DNA of 18,768 nucleotides from positions 1-18,768 of the forward strand of contig ONNL01000052.1 in assembly GCA_900319195.1 (NCBI GenBank). The letters are read 5' to 3'. The stretch's first letter is position 1; each line of letters starts with the position of its first letter. The position numbers were made by a program, and so were the translations under genes. This DNA is from an uncultured Ruminococcus sp. Its GTDB lineage: Bacteria; Bacillota; Clostridia; Oscillospirales; Ruminococcaceae. Positions 5,428 to 13,578 of this stretch are shown piece after piece. The notes beneath the pieces are model-generated. The model was not told the DNA's origin. It worked only from the letters and a program-made list of their open reading frames with translations, and did not search any database.

Positions 5428-6401
5428 TTCTTACTGTCCCGTATCTTCAGAATAAGCTCCGCGAGTGCGGCGGAGTCGCCCATTTTCACGAAATAGACGT
5501 CCTTGTCCCCACTGCTGAAAAGCTCATGGTTTGCGGCGTTTTCACCGAGTATCATCGGCTTTTTCATAGCGCGGTAGATGTAGGTCTTGCCTGCGATAGT
5601 GCGCTTCGCCTTCATTATCGAGTCATTGAAGTGTCCGCCGAGGCAGAGGTCAGCCTGCGCTATCTTCTCCGCAAGCTTGTCCTGCGGGAGCCAGTTGATG
5701 TACTCGGTTATCTTCTCGCCCTTGCGGACATGGTCCCCGAGCGGTCCGACAAATATGAAGTGCAGGTCCTTTTCGTTTTCAAGCCTTCCGATAGCGTCGA
5801 GTATAACATCAACTCCCTGCAATGGCAGGACACTGCCGAAATACAGGACGGTGAACCTGTCATTGCTCCCCTGCTTCTCACGCGGATAGTAAATAGACGT
5901 ATCGGCTTCAAGGTAGAGCGTGCTCATTTTTTCCTGCGGATAGCCGAACTCCTCGCAGAAATACATCCCGTGTGCGTTGGTATCGCAGATGCACAGGTCA
6001 GCCTTGCGTATGGTCTTTGTGTCGATACGCTTTATCAGCCTGCCGATGAGCGAATGCGGCTTGAATTTCCTTCTGTCGAAGCAGAGCGTATCATACATCG
6101 AGATGAAGAAGTCGATAACGAGCGGCTTCTTTTTCAGCTTTCGCGGAAAGAGCGGCAGTACGAGCTGCGGTGCAAAGCCGACAAATATCACGTCGAGATC
6201 GTCCGTTTTCGTGCCGAGCAGCTTCTTGTACACGTACAGCAGCCGCTTCGGATAGCTCTTGCTCGGAGAGACAATCTCCGTGACCTTATTGCCGTTGGAG
6301 CGCAGTATCCTGAGCTCCTGCGTGAGTCTGAGATAGTCCGCGTTTTTAGTCGCCACATAGAGCACACGCTTGTTTTTTATGTCATTTATAGATCTCAACA
6401 T
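5424..6401 (-). CDS. GT-B glycosyltransferase
   Basis: This 325-aa cytosolic protein has a GT-B fold. The N-terminal half opens with KRVLYVATKNADYLRLTQEL, a Rossmann-type acceptor domain. The C-terminal nucleotide-sugar domain begins with FTVLYFGSVLPLQGVDVILDA and contains HFIFVGPLG. The donor-site region near the C-terminus (GKTYIYRAMKKPMILGENAA) resembles GT4 but lacks the classic E-x7-E, so donor and linkage cannot be given. It overlaps the upstream GT2 gene by 20 bases (6382-6401). The ATG at 6401 has only a weak ribosome site, so coupling to the preceding gene is likely. A later GTG at the VLYVAT position is a less likely start. It probably extends the polysaccharide or its side chain. 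Confidence 0.83.
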   Translation of the reverse strand: MLRSINDIKNKRVLYVATKNADYLRLTQELRILRSNGNKVTEIVSPSKSYPKRLLYVYKKLLGTKTDDLDVIFVGFAPQLVLPLFPRKLKKKPLVIDFFISMYDTLCFDRRKFKPHSLIGRLIKRIDTKTIRKADLCICDTNAHGMYFCEEFGYPQEKMSTLYLEADTSIYYPREKQGSNDRFTVLYFGSVLPLQGVDVILDAIGRLENEKDLHFIFVGPLGDHVRKGEKITEYINWLPQDKLAEKIAQADLCLGGHFNDSIMKAKRTIAGKTYIYRAMKKPMILGENAANHELFSSGDKDVYFVKMGDSAALAELILKIRDSKK

Positions 6402-7362
6402 CTTTATAATTCTCGCTGTTTTCGGGCTTGCAGTCCTGCTTTCTCACTCTGTACTGAATGTCCTCGATAAGCTTTCGGTTTGCAGCAATGGTATCTCCGA
6501 GGAAGCCGATAGTAAGCGTCTGGAATCCCATCATTGCAAGTATTGCCATGAGGATAAGGGACTGGATATGTCCGTCGCCCTCGCCCATTATCATGAGCAC
6601 GAGGAAGCGTATGCCGAGGACAGCGGCAAGAAGGAGTCCGATAAGTCCGAGCGTAACAAAGAATTTGAGCGGACGGTACATTACAAATGAACGTGTGATG
6701 ACCGTCGCAGAGCGCTTCATGTATCTCCACATACTCGAGAAAAGTCGTGAGGGACGTGTCTCGGGATTTGTTCTTATCGGTACAGATGTCATTGCAATCC
6801 TGTTCTGACCTGCCTGAATTATCGTCTCAAGCGTGTAGGTATAGGCGTTAACAACGTTCATCTGGAGTGCCGCGTCACGCGAATATGCGCGGAATCCGCT
6901 CGGAGCGTCGGGGATAGTCGAGCCCGAAGCCTTTCTTACTACCCAGCTTCCGAGGTGCTGGAACTTCTTTTTCTTCCATGAGAAGTGCTCGGTCTGGTCG
7001 ATAGGTCTTTCACCGATGACGATGTCCGCCTTCTTCTCGATGATAGGACGGACGAGCTTCTCGATATCCTCACCGCAGTACTGGTTATCCGCATCTGTGT
7101 TTACGATAATATCTGCGCCGAGGTGGAGACAGGCATCAAGTCCTGCCATAAAGCCCTTTGCAAGTCCCTTGTTCTGCTTGAACGACATGATATGGTGGAA
7201 GCCGAGCTCCCTTGCCTTCTGCACGGTGTTATCGCGGCTGCCGTCGTTGATAACGAGGTACTCAATGGTGTCTATCCCGTCAATATGACGCGGAAGGTCA
7301 TTGTACGCAAGCTCAAGGGTCTCCTCCTCGTTGTAGCATGGGATCTGAATTATCAGTTTCAT
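6382..7362 (-). CDS. Polyprenyl-phosphate sugar GT2 (Dpm1/GtrB-like)
   Basis: This 326-aa family 2 glycosyltransferase is of the dolichol/undecaprenyl-phosphate mannose or glucose synthase type. It would move a sugar from a nucleotide donor to undecaprenyl phosphate on the inner face of the membrane. Visible features are the N-terminal IIQIPCYNEEETL, VINDGSRDNT (38-47), the metal-binding DAD at 90-92 within NTDADNQY, and APSGFRAYSR in the acceptor region. Two membrane helices near the C-terminus (about 230-250 and 265-290) are as in GtrB-like enzymes. It sits three bases after the GT-C-like gene, with a weak ribosome site, and overlaps the next gene by 20 bases. The sugar is unknown. The GT-C-like and flippase-like neighbours suggest its product is used outside the membrane. 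Confidence 0.9.
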   Translation of the reverse strand: MKLIIQIPCYNEEETLELAYNDLPRHIDGIDTIEYLVINDGSRDNTVQKARELGFHHIMSFKQNKGLAKGFMAGLDACLHLGADIIVNTDADNQYCGEDIEKLVRPIIEKKADIVIGERPIDQTEHFSWKKKKFQHLGSWVVRKASGSTIPDAPSGFRAYSRDAALQMNVVNAYTYTLETIIQAGQNRIAMTSVPIRTNPETRPSRLFSSMWRYMKRSATVITRSFVMYRPLKFFVTLGLIGLLLAAVLGIRFLVLMIMGEGDGHIQSLILMAILAMMGFQTLTIGFLGDTIAANRKLIEDIQYRVRKQDCKPENSENYKDVEIYK

Positions 7363-7365
7363 TTG

Positions 7366-9615
7366 TTAAGCACCAACCTTTTCTTCTATTTTTACCTGAT
7401 AAACGGTCATTATTACATTTTTGGCGACATTGAGGCGCCATTCTTGATCGGAGCGCTCCTCACGGACATTCACGTCAAACGATACCGAGACGCGCTCGCC
7501 CAGCTCAACATCATACGGATGTATGGACTTTGTTCTCACAACTCCCGTATTATCGCTGAACACGAGCAGTGCTATCTGGTCGCGTCTTTTAGCTGTACCG
7601 AAGTCGTCAAACTCAATATCATATGTAACTGTATATTCACCCGCGTCCGCCTCCATAGGCAGATTTGCGATGAGTGCGCCCTGTCGTCCGTCCGATGTGT
7701 ATGTGCCCTCGTCCCAGTTCGTTATTCCCGTACAGAGCGTGCCGTACATTGTCGCAGGGAGCGTGAGGACATACGAAGGCTCGTCCTTCATTCTCTGCCA
7801 TACGGTAACATCACCGCGCGAGCAGATTATGTCATATTTTCCGAACATATCATTCTCCCACGGCTCGATATGCTTGTCCGTGATGACTATGTCGGAATCA
7901 GCAGCGGAAATGCTGTCCATAGGCTTGAATCTTATCGGAATATCCCAGAGTCCGAATTGCATCAGCTCATAGCTGAGCATATTTTCAAGGGTTATCTTTT
8001 CGGGGTCCTGATAGTAGACCACTTCCCTATTTGCGTCCTTATCCATATGCGAAATAATGTCATTTGCGATATTCTGATAATTAAGGTGGACCCTATTCAG
8101 AGGGACTATATAATCGTCTGTGAATGCCGTGGCAGTCATGAAGAACACAACTCCCATTCCTGCTGCTATTGCCGAGAGCAGCACAGACAGGATATGACGG
8201 ATATTGCTGTTCCTACCGTAGAAATATCTGACAGTGATTGCAATTGCCGAGATAACAAGTCCCGTGAAGAATACGGGGAATGCAACAGAGCTTGCGTCAA
8301 GCTTCATGCCGTCAAACGCCCATGAAAGACCTGTTATCGAGACGATGTTGTTGCCCTGAACTCTCGGCATCATTCGCTCTGCCATAACTCCCGCAGCCTT
8401 TGCAAGAGCAAGGTAAGCAGCACCGACCATTACGGGCTCCCATATATGTATCTTCTCCTTTGTGAGCTGCATAACTGCGATAGCTGTCATAGGTCCGAAG
8501 ATGTATTCAGTGTATCTTCCGTAGAAGAGGTTGTCCATTCTGATGATATTGACAAAGGTTATGCAGGAAATAGCAAGCTGTGCGATGTATGCGAGCAGAA
8601 TGAACATCAGCACATACAGCACCGCGTCCTGCTCCATAAGCTTGCGGCTGTGTATCTTTCCGATAAGCTTTCTCACGGCGGCCCAAATAAAGAGTCCACC
8701 CATCATGAGAGTGGTCGAGACCATGTAGAAGCTCTGACCGATGCCCAGCTTGATGACGTTCTTTATTCCCTGTGCCGAGAGCAGAAGGTCAAGATTTCCC
8801 ATCTGCGAGCCCATTGTATTCGGCACCTCTCCCGAGCCTGCTGAAGCCTTGTAGGGTGCTCCGTCAAGCCAGAGGTTTGAGTAGAAGTAATCCTTGATAA
8901 CGAGGAAGAGTGCTCCCATAGCCGCAAGCAGTACCATGCAGCCTATGAAATGCTTCCACTTTATATGCTTTGTCAGCGTCATGAGGAACATCAGAAGCGC
9001 CGCGGCACAGATAACGCCGAGCGTGCGCATATGTATCATCAGCATATAGCCGAGCAGAAGGGTGAAAACATACAGATACAGCGGCTTGCGCGTTTTGCCG
9101 TATGAAGCCATTGCCCATACCGCCGCCGCAAAGGTCACTGCAAGTGCTGTCTCATACATTCCCGTATATCCGTAGGTTATGTAGCTCGTGTAGAGCGACA
9201 CCGCACAGGATATCATCATGCAGAGGTAACGCGGTCTGTCCTCATAAAGCCGCCTGAGCGTCAGGTAGATGAACACATCAAACAGGCAGAAGAAAAGTGC
9301 ATTCGTCACTGTTATCGCCTGATAAACGTGCTCCGCGGAGTCGGCTATCATAAAAATGGGAAGGTATATCATCGAACCGCCGAAGGAATAGTATCCCACG
9401 TGACTGATAACGTCCGACCAGTCAAGTCCGAGCAGATACGCGGCATTTGCAATGCTTCCGTATTCGTCCGCAAGGATTATCGGCATTTCTATTCCCTTCA
9501 CCCTGAAAATATGTCCGCAGAATACCAGCACCAGTGTTATCGGAAACAGTATCCTGCTTATTATTTTTTCGGTATCACGGGGCTTTGCGGCAGTTTTGCT
9601 CTTAGTCCGTATCAT
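7366..9615 (-). CDS. GT-C-like membrane glycosyltransferase with exoplasmic C-terminal domain
   Basis: This 749-aa protein has about a dozen hydrophobic segments over residues 20-495 and a soluble region from about 500 to 749. GT-C enzymes use polyprenyl-phosphate sugars on the outer face and carry an acidic pair in their first outer loop. Here ADEYG (D50, E51) right after the first membrane segment fits. GRYTEYIFGP (about 366-375) resembles a conserved loop of related proteins. The C-terminal part ends in beta-rich sequence (about 620-749, for example EYTVTYDIEFDD), which may bind carbohydrate. The start is fixed by AAAGGAG (9621-9627), 5 bases before ATG 9615. Its neighbours are the GT2 that could supply its donor and two GT4 enzymes. 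The GT-C assignment is by architecture, not by a close family match. An alternative is a polymerase-like membrane protein. Confidence 0.72.
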   Translation of the reverse strand: MIRTKSKTAAKPRDTEKIISRILFPITLVLVFCGHIFRVKGIEMPIILADEYGSIANAAYLLGLDWSDVISHVGYYSFGGSMIYLPIFMIADSAEHVYQAITVTNALFFCLFDVFIYLTLRRLYEDRPRYLCMMISCAVSLYTSYITYGYTGMYETALAVTFAAAVWAMASYGKTRKPLYLYVFTLLLGYMLMIHMRTLGVICAAALLMFLMTLTKHIKWKHFIGCMVLLAAMGALFLVIKDYFYSNLWLDGAPYKASAGSGEVPNTMGSQMGNLDLLLSAQGIKNVIKLGIGQSFYMVSTTLMMGGLFIWAAVRKLIGKIHSRKLMEQDAVLYVLMFILLAYIAQLAISCITFVNIIRMDNLFYGRYTEYIFGPMTAIAVMQLTKEKIHIWEPVMVGAAYLALAKAAGVMAERMMPRVQGNNIVSITGLSWAFDGMKLDASSVAFPVFFTGLVISAIAITVRYFYGRNSNIRHILSVLLSAIAAGMGVVFFMTATAFTDDYIVPLNRVHLNYQNIANDIISHMDKDANREVVYYQDPEKITLENMLSYELMQFGLWDIPIRFKPMDSISAADSDIVITDKHIEPWENDMFGKYDIICSRGDVTVWQRMKDEPSYVLTLPATMYGTLCTGITNWDEGTYTSDGRQGALIANLPMEADAGEYTVTYDIEFDDFGTAKRRDQIALLVFSDNTGVVRTKSIHPYDVELGERVSVSFDVNVREERSDQEWRLNVAKNVIMTVYQVKIEEKVGA

Positions 9616-9652
9616 TTCTGCTCCTTTGCTTTCGGATAATTACCGTATTCGC

Positions 9653-10846
9653 TCATGCGTTTCTTGCGTCAATTTTCTCGAAGAATGTCCTGTATCTTTC
9701 TGTTATGACGTTCCAGTCGAAGTGCTCGGTAACGTACTTCTTGCCGTTTTCGCCCATCTGTGCGGCAATATCCTTGTTTTTCAGGAAATGATCCACACAG
9801 CCCTCAAACTCAAAGTAATCGTCGAAGAAGAGTCCGCCCTGGGATTCACGGCAGAAATTCTTTGTGACATCGCACTTCTCGTGTACGAGCACAGGTCGTC
9901 CGCAGAGCCAGCTCTCCATGATAACGAGCGAGAAGCTCTCGTTTTTCGACGGCTGACAGAGAAATTCTGCCGCACCCGTCGCGTTGTACTTATCCTGCCT
10001 GTCGATGAAGCCGAGGTCTGTGACATACTTCCTTGCAGAAGCAGGTATCTCTATCTCGCCGCCGCCTATGAGCACAAGTCGGAGGTCGGAGGGATTGCGC
10101 TTTTTGTATTCACCGAAGTATTTGAGGAGCGTGTGAACATTCTTGCCCACGTCCTTGCGTCCGGCATAGATGATGAACGGCTCCTTGATGCCGAACTTCT
10201 TCCTGAATGCCTCGGGGTCGGTCTTAAGGTCAATGTCCATGCCTATGCCCATTACTATCTTCTCGATATTCTCCGTAGCATAGACCTTTTCGGTCAGCTC
10301 AAGCTCGGGCCGAGCATTGAATATCATTCCTGCTACCTGAGAATACATCTTGCGGAAAATGCTCATATAGATGTATGCCTCATTGTGAAAGCATGGTATC
10401 ATGACAGCCTTTTCGGGACAAGCCTTTACCCCGTAATATGTCGTTCCGAACATATACGGGATATACACGAATGCTGTATACTCGTCCTTATGCGTGCTGA
10501 TATAGTCATAGAGGTCGGGACTGTTTATCATCTCGGTGATGAAGGTCTTTTCCTCATCCTTTGAGGGCATAGTGCCGTTCATGAGCTTGAGGTTGACCTC
10601 GTCGAATGCCTTGGTATCGCGCTTTCTCACCTTGAATCGCCTTACGGGGACTCCAAGTACGATCTCCGTACCCTCGGGATAGTAATCCTCGCTCCAGTCG
10701 CTTACAAATTCGCGCACACAGGTCGTGAGTATCTCCACGTCCATGCCTGCGGCTTTAAGGTGCTTTGTGACCTCGCGCGTTTCCATTTCCGCGCCGCCGG
10801 GTATCTTTTCCGCATACCACGGGATAACAAATGCTATTTTCTTCAT
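9653..10846 (-). CDS. Glycosyltransferase family 4
   Basis: This 397-aa cytosolic GT-B enzyme starts with IAFVIPWYAEKIPGGAE, the glycine-rich acceptor loop typical of GT4. The donor domain includes PFIIYAGRKDVGKN and LRLVLIGGGE. The retaining-GT4 E-x7-E signature appears as SKNESFSLVIMES near residue 305-317. It would transfer a sugar from a nucleotide donor during polysaccharide chain assembly. The start has GGAGA 6-7 bases upstream and overlaps the previous gene's stop by four bases (10843-10846). A 37-base gap to the next gene contains only its ribosome site. Donor, acceptor and linkage are unknown. Confidence 0.92.
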   Translation of the reverse strand: MKKIAFVIPWYAEKIPGGAEMETREVTKHLKAAGMDVEILTTCVREFVSDWSEDYYPEGTEIVLGVPVRRFKVRKRDTKAFDEVNLKLMNGTMPSKDEEKTFITEMINSPDLYDYISTHKDEYTAFVYIPYMFGTTYYGVKACPEKAVMIPCFHNEAYIYMSIFRKMYSQVAGMIFNARPELELTEKVYATENIEKIVMGIGMDIDLKTDPEAFRKKFGIKEPFIIYAGRKDVGKNVHTLLKYFGEYKKRNPSDLRLVLIGGGEIEIPASARKYVTDLGFIDRQDKYNATGAAEFLCQPSKNESFSLVIMESWLCGRPVLVHEKCDVTKNFCRESQGGLFFDDYFEFEGCVDHFLKNKDIAAQMGENGKKYVTEHFDWNVITERYRTFFEKIDARNA

Positions 10847-11928
10847 TTCACATCTCCGGAAATAAAATTACTCAGCTGACGGGCAAACAGCGCCTTTATC
10901 TTCTCATAGGTGAAGTCCTCGAGGCGCTTTTTCTGTCCGTCTGTCATTTTCTGTCTCAGACTGCTGTCACTTACAACCCTGTCTATAAGCAGTGCAAGCT
11001 CAGCAGGATCCTTGCTGTCAACGACTATACCGCTTCCGCCGAGAGTCCACGGCACAGCACAGCTCTTATATGCGATAACGGGCACTCCGAAGTACATCGC
11101 CTCAACGAGCGGTACACAGAAGCCCTCGTGCTCGCTCATGCAGAGGAACACGTCCGCAACGTGATAATACGCCAGTATCTCAGGAAATTTGATGTGTCCT
11201 GTAAAAATGACATCTTCAAGTCCGAGGGCGCTCACGTACTTTTTCAGCCTGTTGCAGTATTTTTCCATTCCGCCGTATGAACCCACGAGGATAAGTCTCG
11301 ATTTCGGGTTTACGTGCTTTTTGTAATAGCAGAATGCGGAAATAATATCCTGCTGTTTTTTATTCGGAGCTATCCTGCCGACAAAGATTATGTTCGTCCA
11401 GCCGTCGCCGCTGTACTTCTTGATTATCGAAGCATCGGGCTTTGTCTCATAGTCCTTGAAGGGAATGAGTATCGGGCGGACATCTATCGGGCATTCAAAG
11501 CCTGCGTCGATAAGGTCCTGCTTGTTGAACTCGGAATCCGCCATGCAGTAGTCCACCTTGCCTGCAAGGTGTCTGAGTCCGTCAAGACCGTACTGTGCAT
11601 TTGTAGCCGCCTCCGCGTTGTAGCCGTCGAAGAAATGGGGCGGAGTGATATTATGGTATATCATCAGCTTGCGGCACTTATAATTTTCAAGTGAATAATT
11701 TAGCTTCGAGCCTGTTGACATATGGTAGATGATGTAGTCATCCTCGGAAATATCGGGCATACCTCCGCAGAGGTCGCTTGCCGTACCCTTGGGGAGTCTC
11801 TGGTCAACAGCCTCGGCATAAATCTCCGTCTCATAGCCGAGCTCGCACATTGCCCTCTGGAGCGCAACGGTATCGTTTCCGACAGCGTCACCGAATGCAA
11901 GAGTCGGAAGGAACTGTACTATCTTCAT
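10843..11928 (-). CDS. Glycosyltransferase family 4
   Basis: This 361-aa cytosolic GT-B enzyme has an N-terminal acceptor domain (KIVQFLPTLAFGDAVGND) and a donor domain opening with TNIIFVGRIAPNKKQ. The E-x7-E signature occurs in SEHEGFCVPLVEAMYFGVP (about residue 265-283), so it is a retaining GT4, often a mannosyl- or galactosyl-type enzyme. The start codon has GGAGG at 6 bases. It is coupled by a four-base overlap to the second GT4 and follows the coiled-coil protein gene by 13 bases. Two consecutive GT4 genes with an adjacent methyltransferase and Wzt-type exporter fit chain extension of an ABC-exported polysaccharide; the sugar is not known. Confidence 0.92.
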   Translation of the reverse strand: MKIVQFLPTLAFGDAVGNDTVALQRAMCELGYETEIYAEAVDQRLPKGTASDLCGGMPDISEDDYIIYHMSTGSKLNYSLENYKCRKLMIYHNITPPHFFDGYNAEAATNAQYGLDGLRHLAGKVDYCMADSEFNKQDLIDAGFECPIDVRPILIPFKDYETKPDASIIKKYSGDGWTNIIFVGRIAPNKKQQDIISAFCYYKKHVNPKSRLILVGSYGGMEKYCNRLKKYVSALGLEDVIFTGHIKFPEILAYYHVADVFLCMSEHEGFCVPLVEAMYFGVPVIAYKSCAVPWTLGGSGIVVDSKDPAELALLIDRVVSDSSLRQKMTDGQKKRLEDFTYEKIKALFARQLSNFISGDVK

Positions 11929-11941
11929 TTCTATCCTCCGC

Positions 11942-12442
11942 TCAGACCTTTTCCCTCAGAGCCTTGTTCTCTTCGGCAAGAGCATTGAGCTTCTTCCTGA
12001 GAGCGTCCGTCTCCCTGCGGTATTCGTCCTGTCTGAGCTCGAGCATCTCTATCCTCTGTGTGAGCTCATCTATGCCGTTTCCGCCGCTGACATAGCTGCC
12101 GAGCTGACGGACAGCGTTTGAGGTGTGGTAGTTCACTGCATTCTGCTCGGTAACAAGCGGTACGATATAGAATTTCAGAAGCTTTCTTATTACCTTCTTG
12201 ATAAATACAGTAACGGGATTTCCCGTGAGCTGCTTATACGGCTCAAGCTGATTGCGTGCACCGAGGTAATCCATGCTCTGCTTGAGAAGCGCAGGAGAAA
12301 ACTCCACGTCACTTGCAGCAGTTTCCTTATCGAAGGGCACGTCCTCAAATGAAAGCATTGAGGAGTCAAGTCCCTTGCTCTTTATCTCGGCGCGTATCTG
12401 CTCCATTATCTCATCAACATTGATCACATTGTTTTCAGGCAT
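11942..12442 (-). CDS. Coiled-coil protein of polysaccharide clusters
   Basis: This 166-aa protein lacks any catalytic domain. The N-terminus NVDEIMEQIRAEIKSKG (8-24) is a motif I know from the front end of methyltransferases and glycosyltransferases in surface polysaccharide clusters. So is the central stretch VIRKLLKFYIVPLVTEQNAVN (about 84-104). Residues 123-166 form a heptad-rich coiled coil (IDELTQRIEMLELRQDEY and onwards). In other clusters these parts are usually fused to an enzyme; here they stand alone, 17 bases after the FkbM methyltransferase gene. It may dock or space the methyltransferase, the GT4 enzymes or the ABC transporter. Nothing in the sequence shows membrane segments, although the RKLLKFYIVPL patch is amphipathic. 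Function not established. Confidence 0.75.
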   Translation of the reverse strand: MPENNVINVDEIMEQIRAEIKSKGLDSSMLSFEDVPFDKETAASDVEFSPALLKQSMDYLGARNQLEPYKQLTGNPVTVFIKKVIRKLLKFYIVPLVTEQNAVNYHTSNAVRQLGSYVSGGNGIDELTQRIEMLELRQDEYRRETDALRKKLNALAEENKALREKV

Positions 12443-12459
12443 ATCCTTTGCCGCTCTGC

Positions 12460-13578
12460 TTATTCAGCTTTTGCGGCCGCCTCCTCTCCCGATACTTTTT
12501 TGCTTATAAGCTCTTTATACTTCTTTTCATCTATGAATATTGAATTTATACCCGTGAAGGCAAATTCGATATATCCCTTGCTCTTTACATATTCAAGGAG
12601 CTCGTTGTCCTTTATTCCTGCCGTGAGCTCTGTTGAATACGGTATCATCTCGATTATCATGAAGAGCGGACGCATCCTCTCAAAGTCTATGCTGTCGAGA
12701 ATTTCCTTTTCAAGTCCCTCAATATCGAGGTTCATGATGACAGGAGCCTTTCCGCCAAGGTACTTGTCAACAATATCCCCGACCGTTATGGTCTCTACAT
12801 CAATGGTCTCAAGCAGCTTTGCCTCGGGATTCGCCGCAAGTATCTCATCAACGCTTCCTATCTTTGAAAGTCCGTCAAGGTTGAGAACATTGAACGGTAT
12901 CTTGTCGCCGGAATGTCCGGTAATGCAGTTGTTGAGCACTACATCGCCGCTTCGCTTGCTTTTGAGCTCGGGGATAAGAGTGCAGTTTGCCTCGACGAGC
13001 ACTCCCCTTGCACCCTGCTCATAGAAGAAGTAGGTGTTGCTCATATCTATCGGGCGATTCGCTCCGAGGTCAAGGTAGGTGCACTCATTTATCGGGATAC
13101 CGAGCATTATGAGCGCATAGAACATTATAACGTCCTCGCCTGCCTGCGAATACGTTTTCTTATTGAACGGACTCTCGTTCCTTGTAACTATCCCATTCAT
13201 ACGAAGAGCGTTGTACATATATTCCACCTTTTCATCACGTCCGCGCATCTCAGCCTCATTTTTGTCAAGGCGCTTTTCCGTATTCGCCTTGAAAGCCTCG
13301 ACTATATCCGTGCGCTTTTCTATCCTGCCGAATCTCTCAGCATTGCCGCTGTTTGAAGCCTCAAGGAGTCCGCGCATTTCTATCTGTGCGGCACCGACCT
13401 TATTATCGACCTCGGGCGTTATCTTAGCTTCGACGGTATTTATTCGGGTGTCGGTATTGCCTGCCCTTCCCTCAAGCTCGTTTATCCTCGCCTGCATAAT
13501 ATCCATTTTCTCGTAAAGGTCGCAGAGCATTCTGTTCTTTATCTTTGAGTAGACGCTCGGCTTCTTCTGTTCACTCAT
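12460..13578 (-). CDS. FkbM-family methyltransferase with N-terminal coiled coil
   Basis: This 372-aa SAM-dependent methyltransferase has an FkbM-type catalytic domain at about 125-355. It shows the SAM-binding YLDLGANRP (158-166), VLVEANCTL (about 183-191), and the family hallmark NLDIEGLEKE (263-272). The first 120 residues are helical and heptad-like (KMDIMQARINELEGR and repeats of similar length), which is unusual for a plain FkbM enzyme. O-methylation of a sugar hydroxyl is the usual job in polysaccharide clusters. With a Wzt that has a C-terminal domain next door, methylation may mark the chain end for export; that is inference. The start has AAGGAGAG (13585-13592) at 6 bases and lies within the last codons of the ATPase gene, an 8-base overlap. 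Confidence 0.9.
   Translation of the reverse strand: MSEQKKPSVYSKIKNRMLCDLYEKMDIMQARINELEGRAGNTDTRINTVEAKITPEVDNKVGAAQIEMRGLLEASNSGNAERFGRIEKRTDIVEAFKANTEKRLDKNEAEMRGRDEKVEYMYNALRMNGIVTRNESPFNKKTYSQAGEDVIMFYALIMLGIPINECTYLDLGANRPIDMSNTYFFYEQGARGVLVEANCTLIPELKSKRSGDVVLNNCITGHSGDKIPFNVLNLDGLSKIGSVDEILAANPEAKLLETIDVETITVGDIVDKYLGGKAPVIMNLDIEGLEKEILDSIDFERMRPLFMIIEMIPYSTELTAGIKDNELLEYVKSKGYIEFAFTGINSIFIDEKKYKELISKKVSGEEAAAKAE

Noticed and set aside
6985..8325. Long plus-strand open frame (446 codons) opposite the GT2 and GT-C-like genes
   Set aside because: It is a complement-frame shadow of two well-supported membrane/glycosyltransferase genes, with no family motif.
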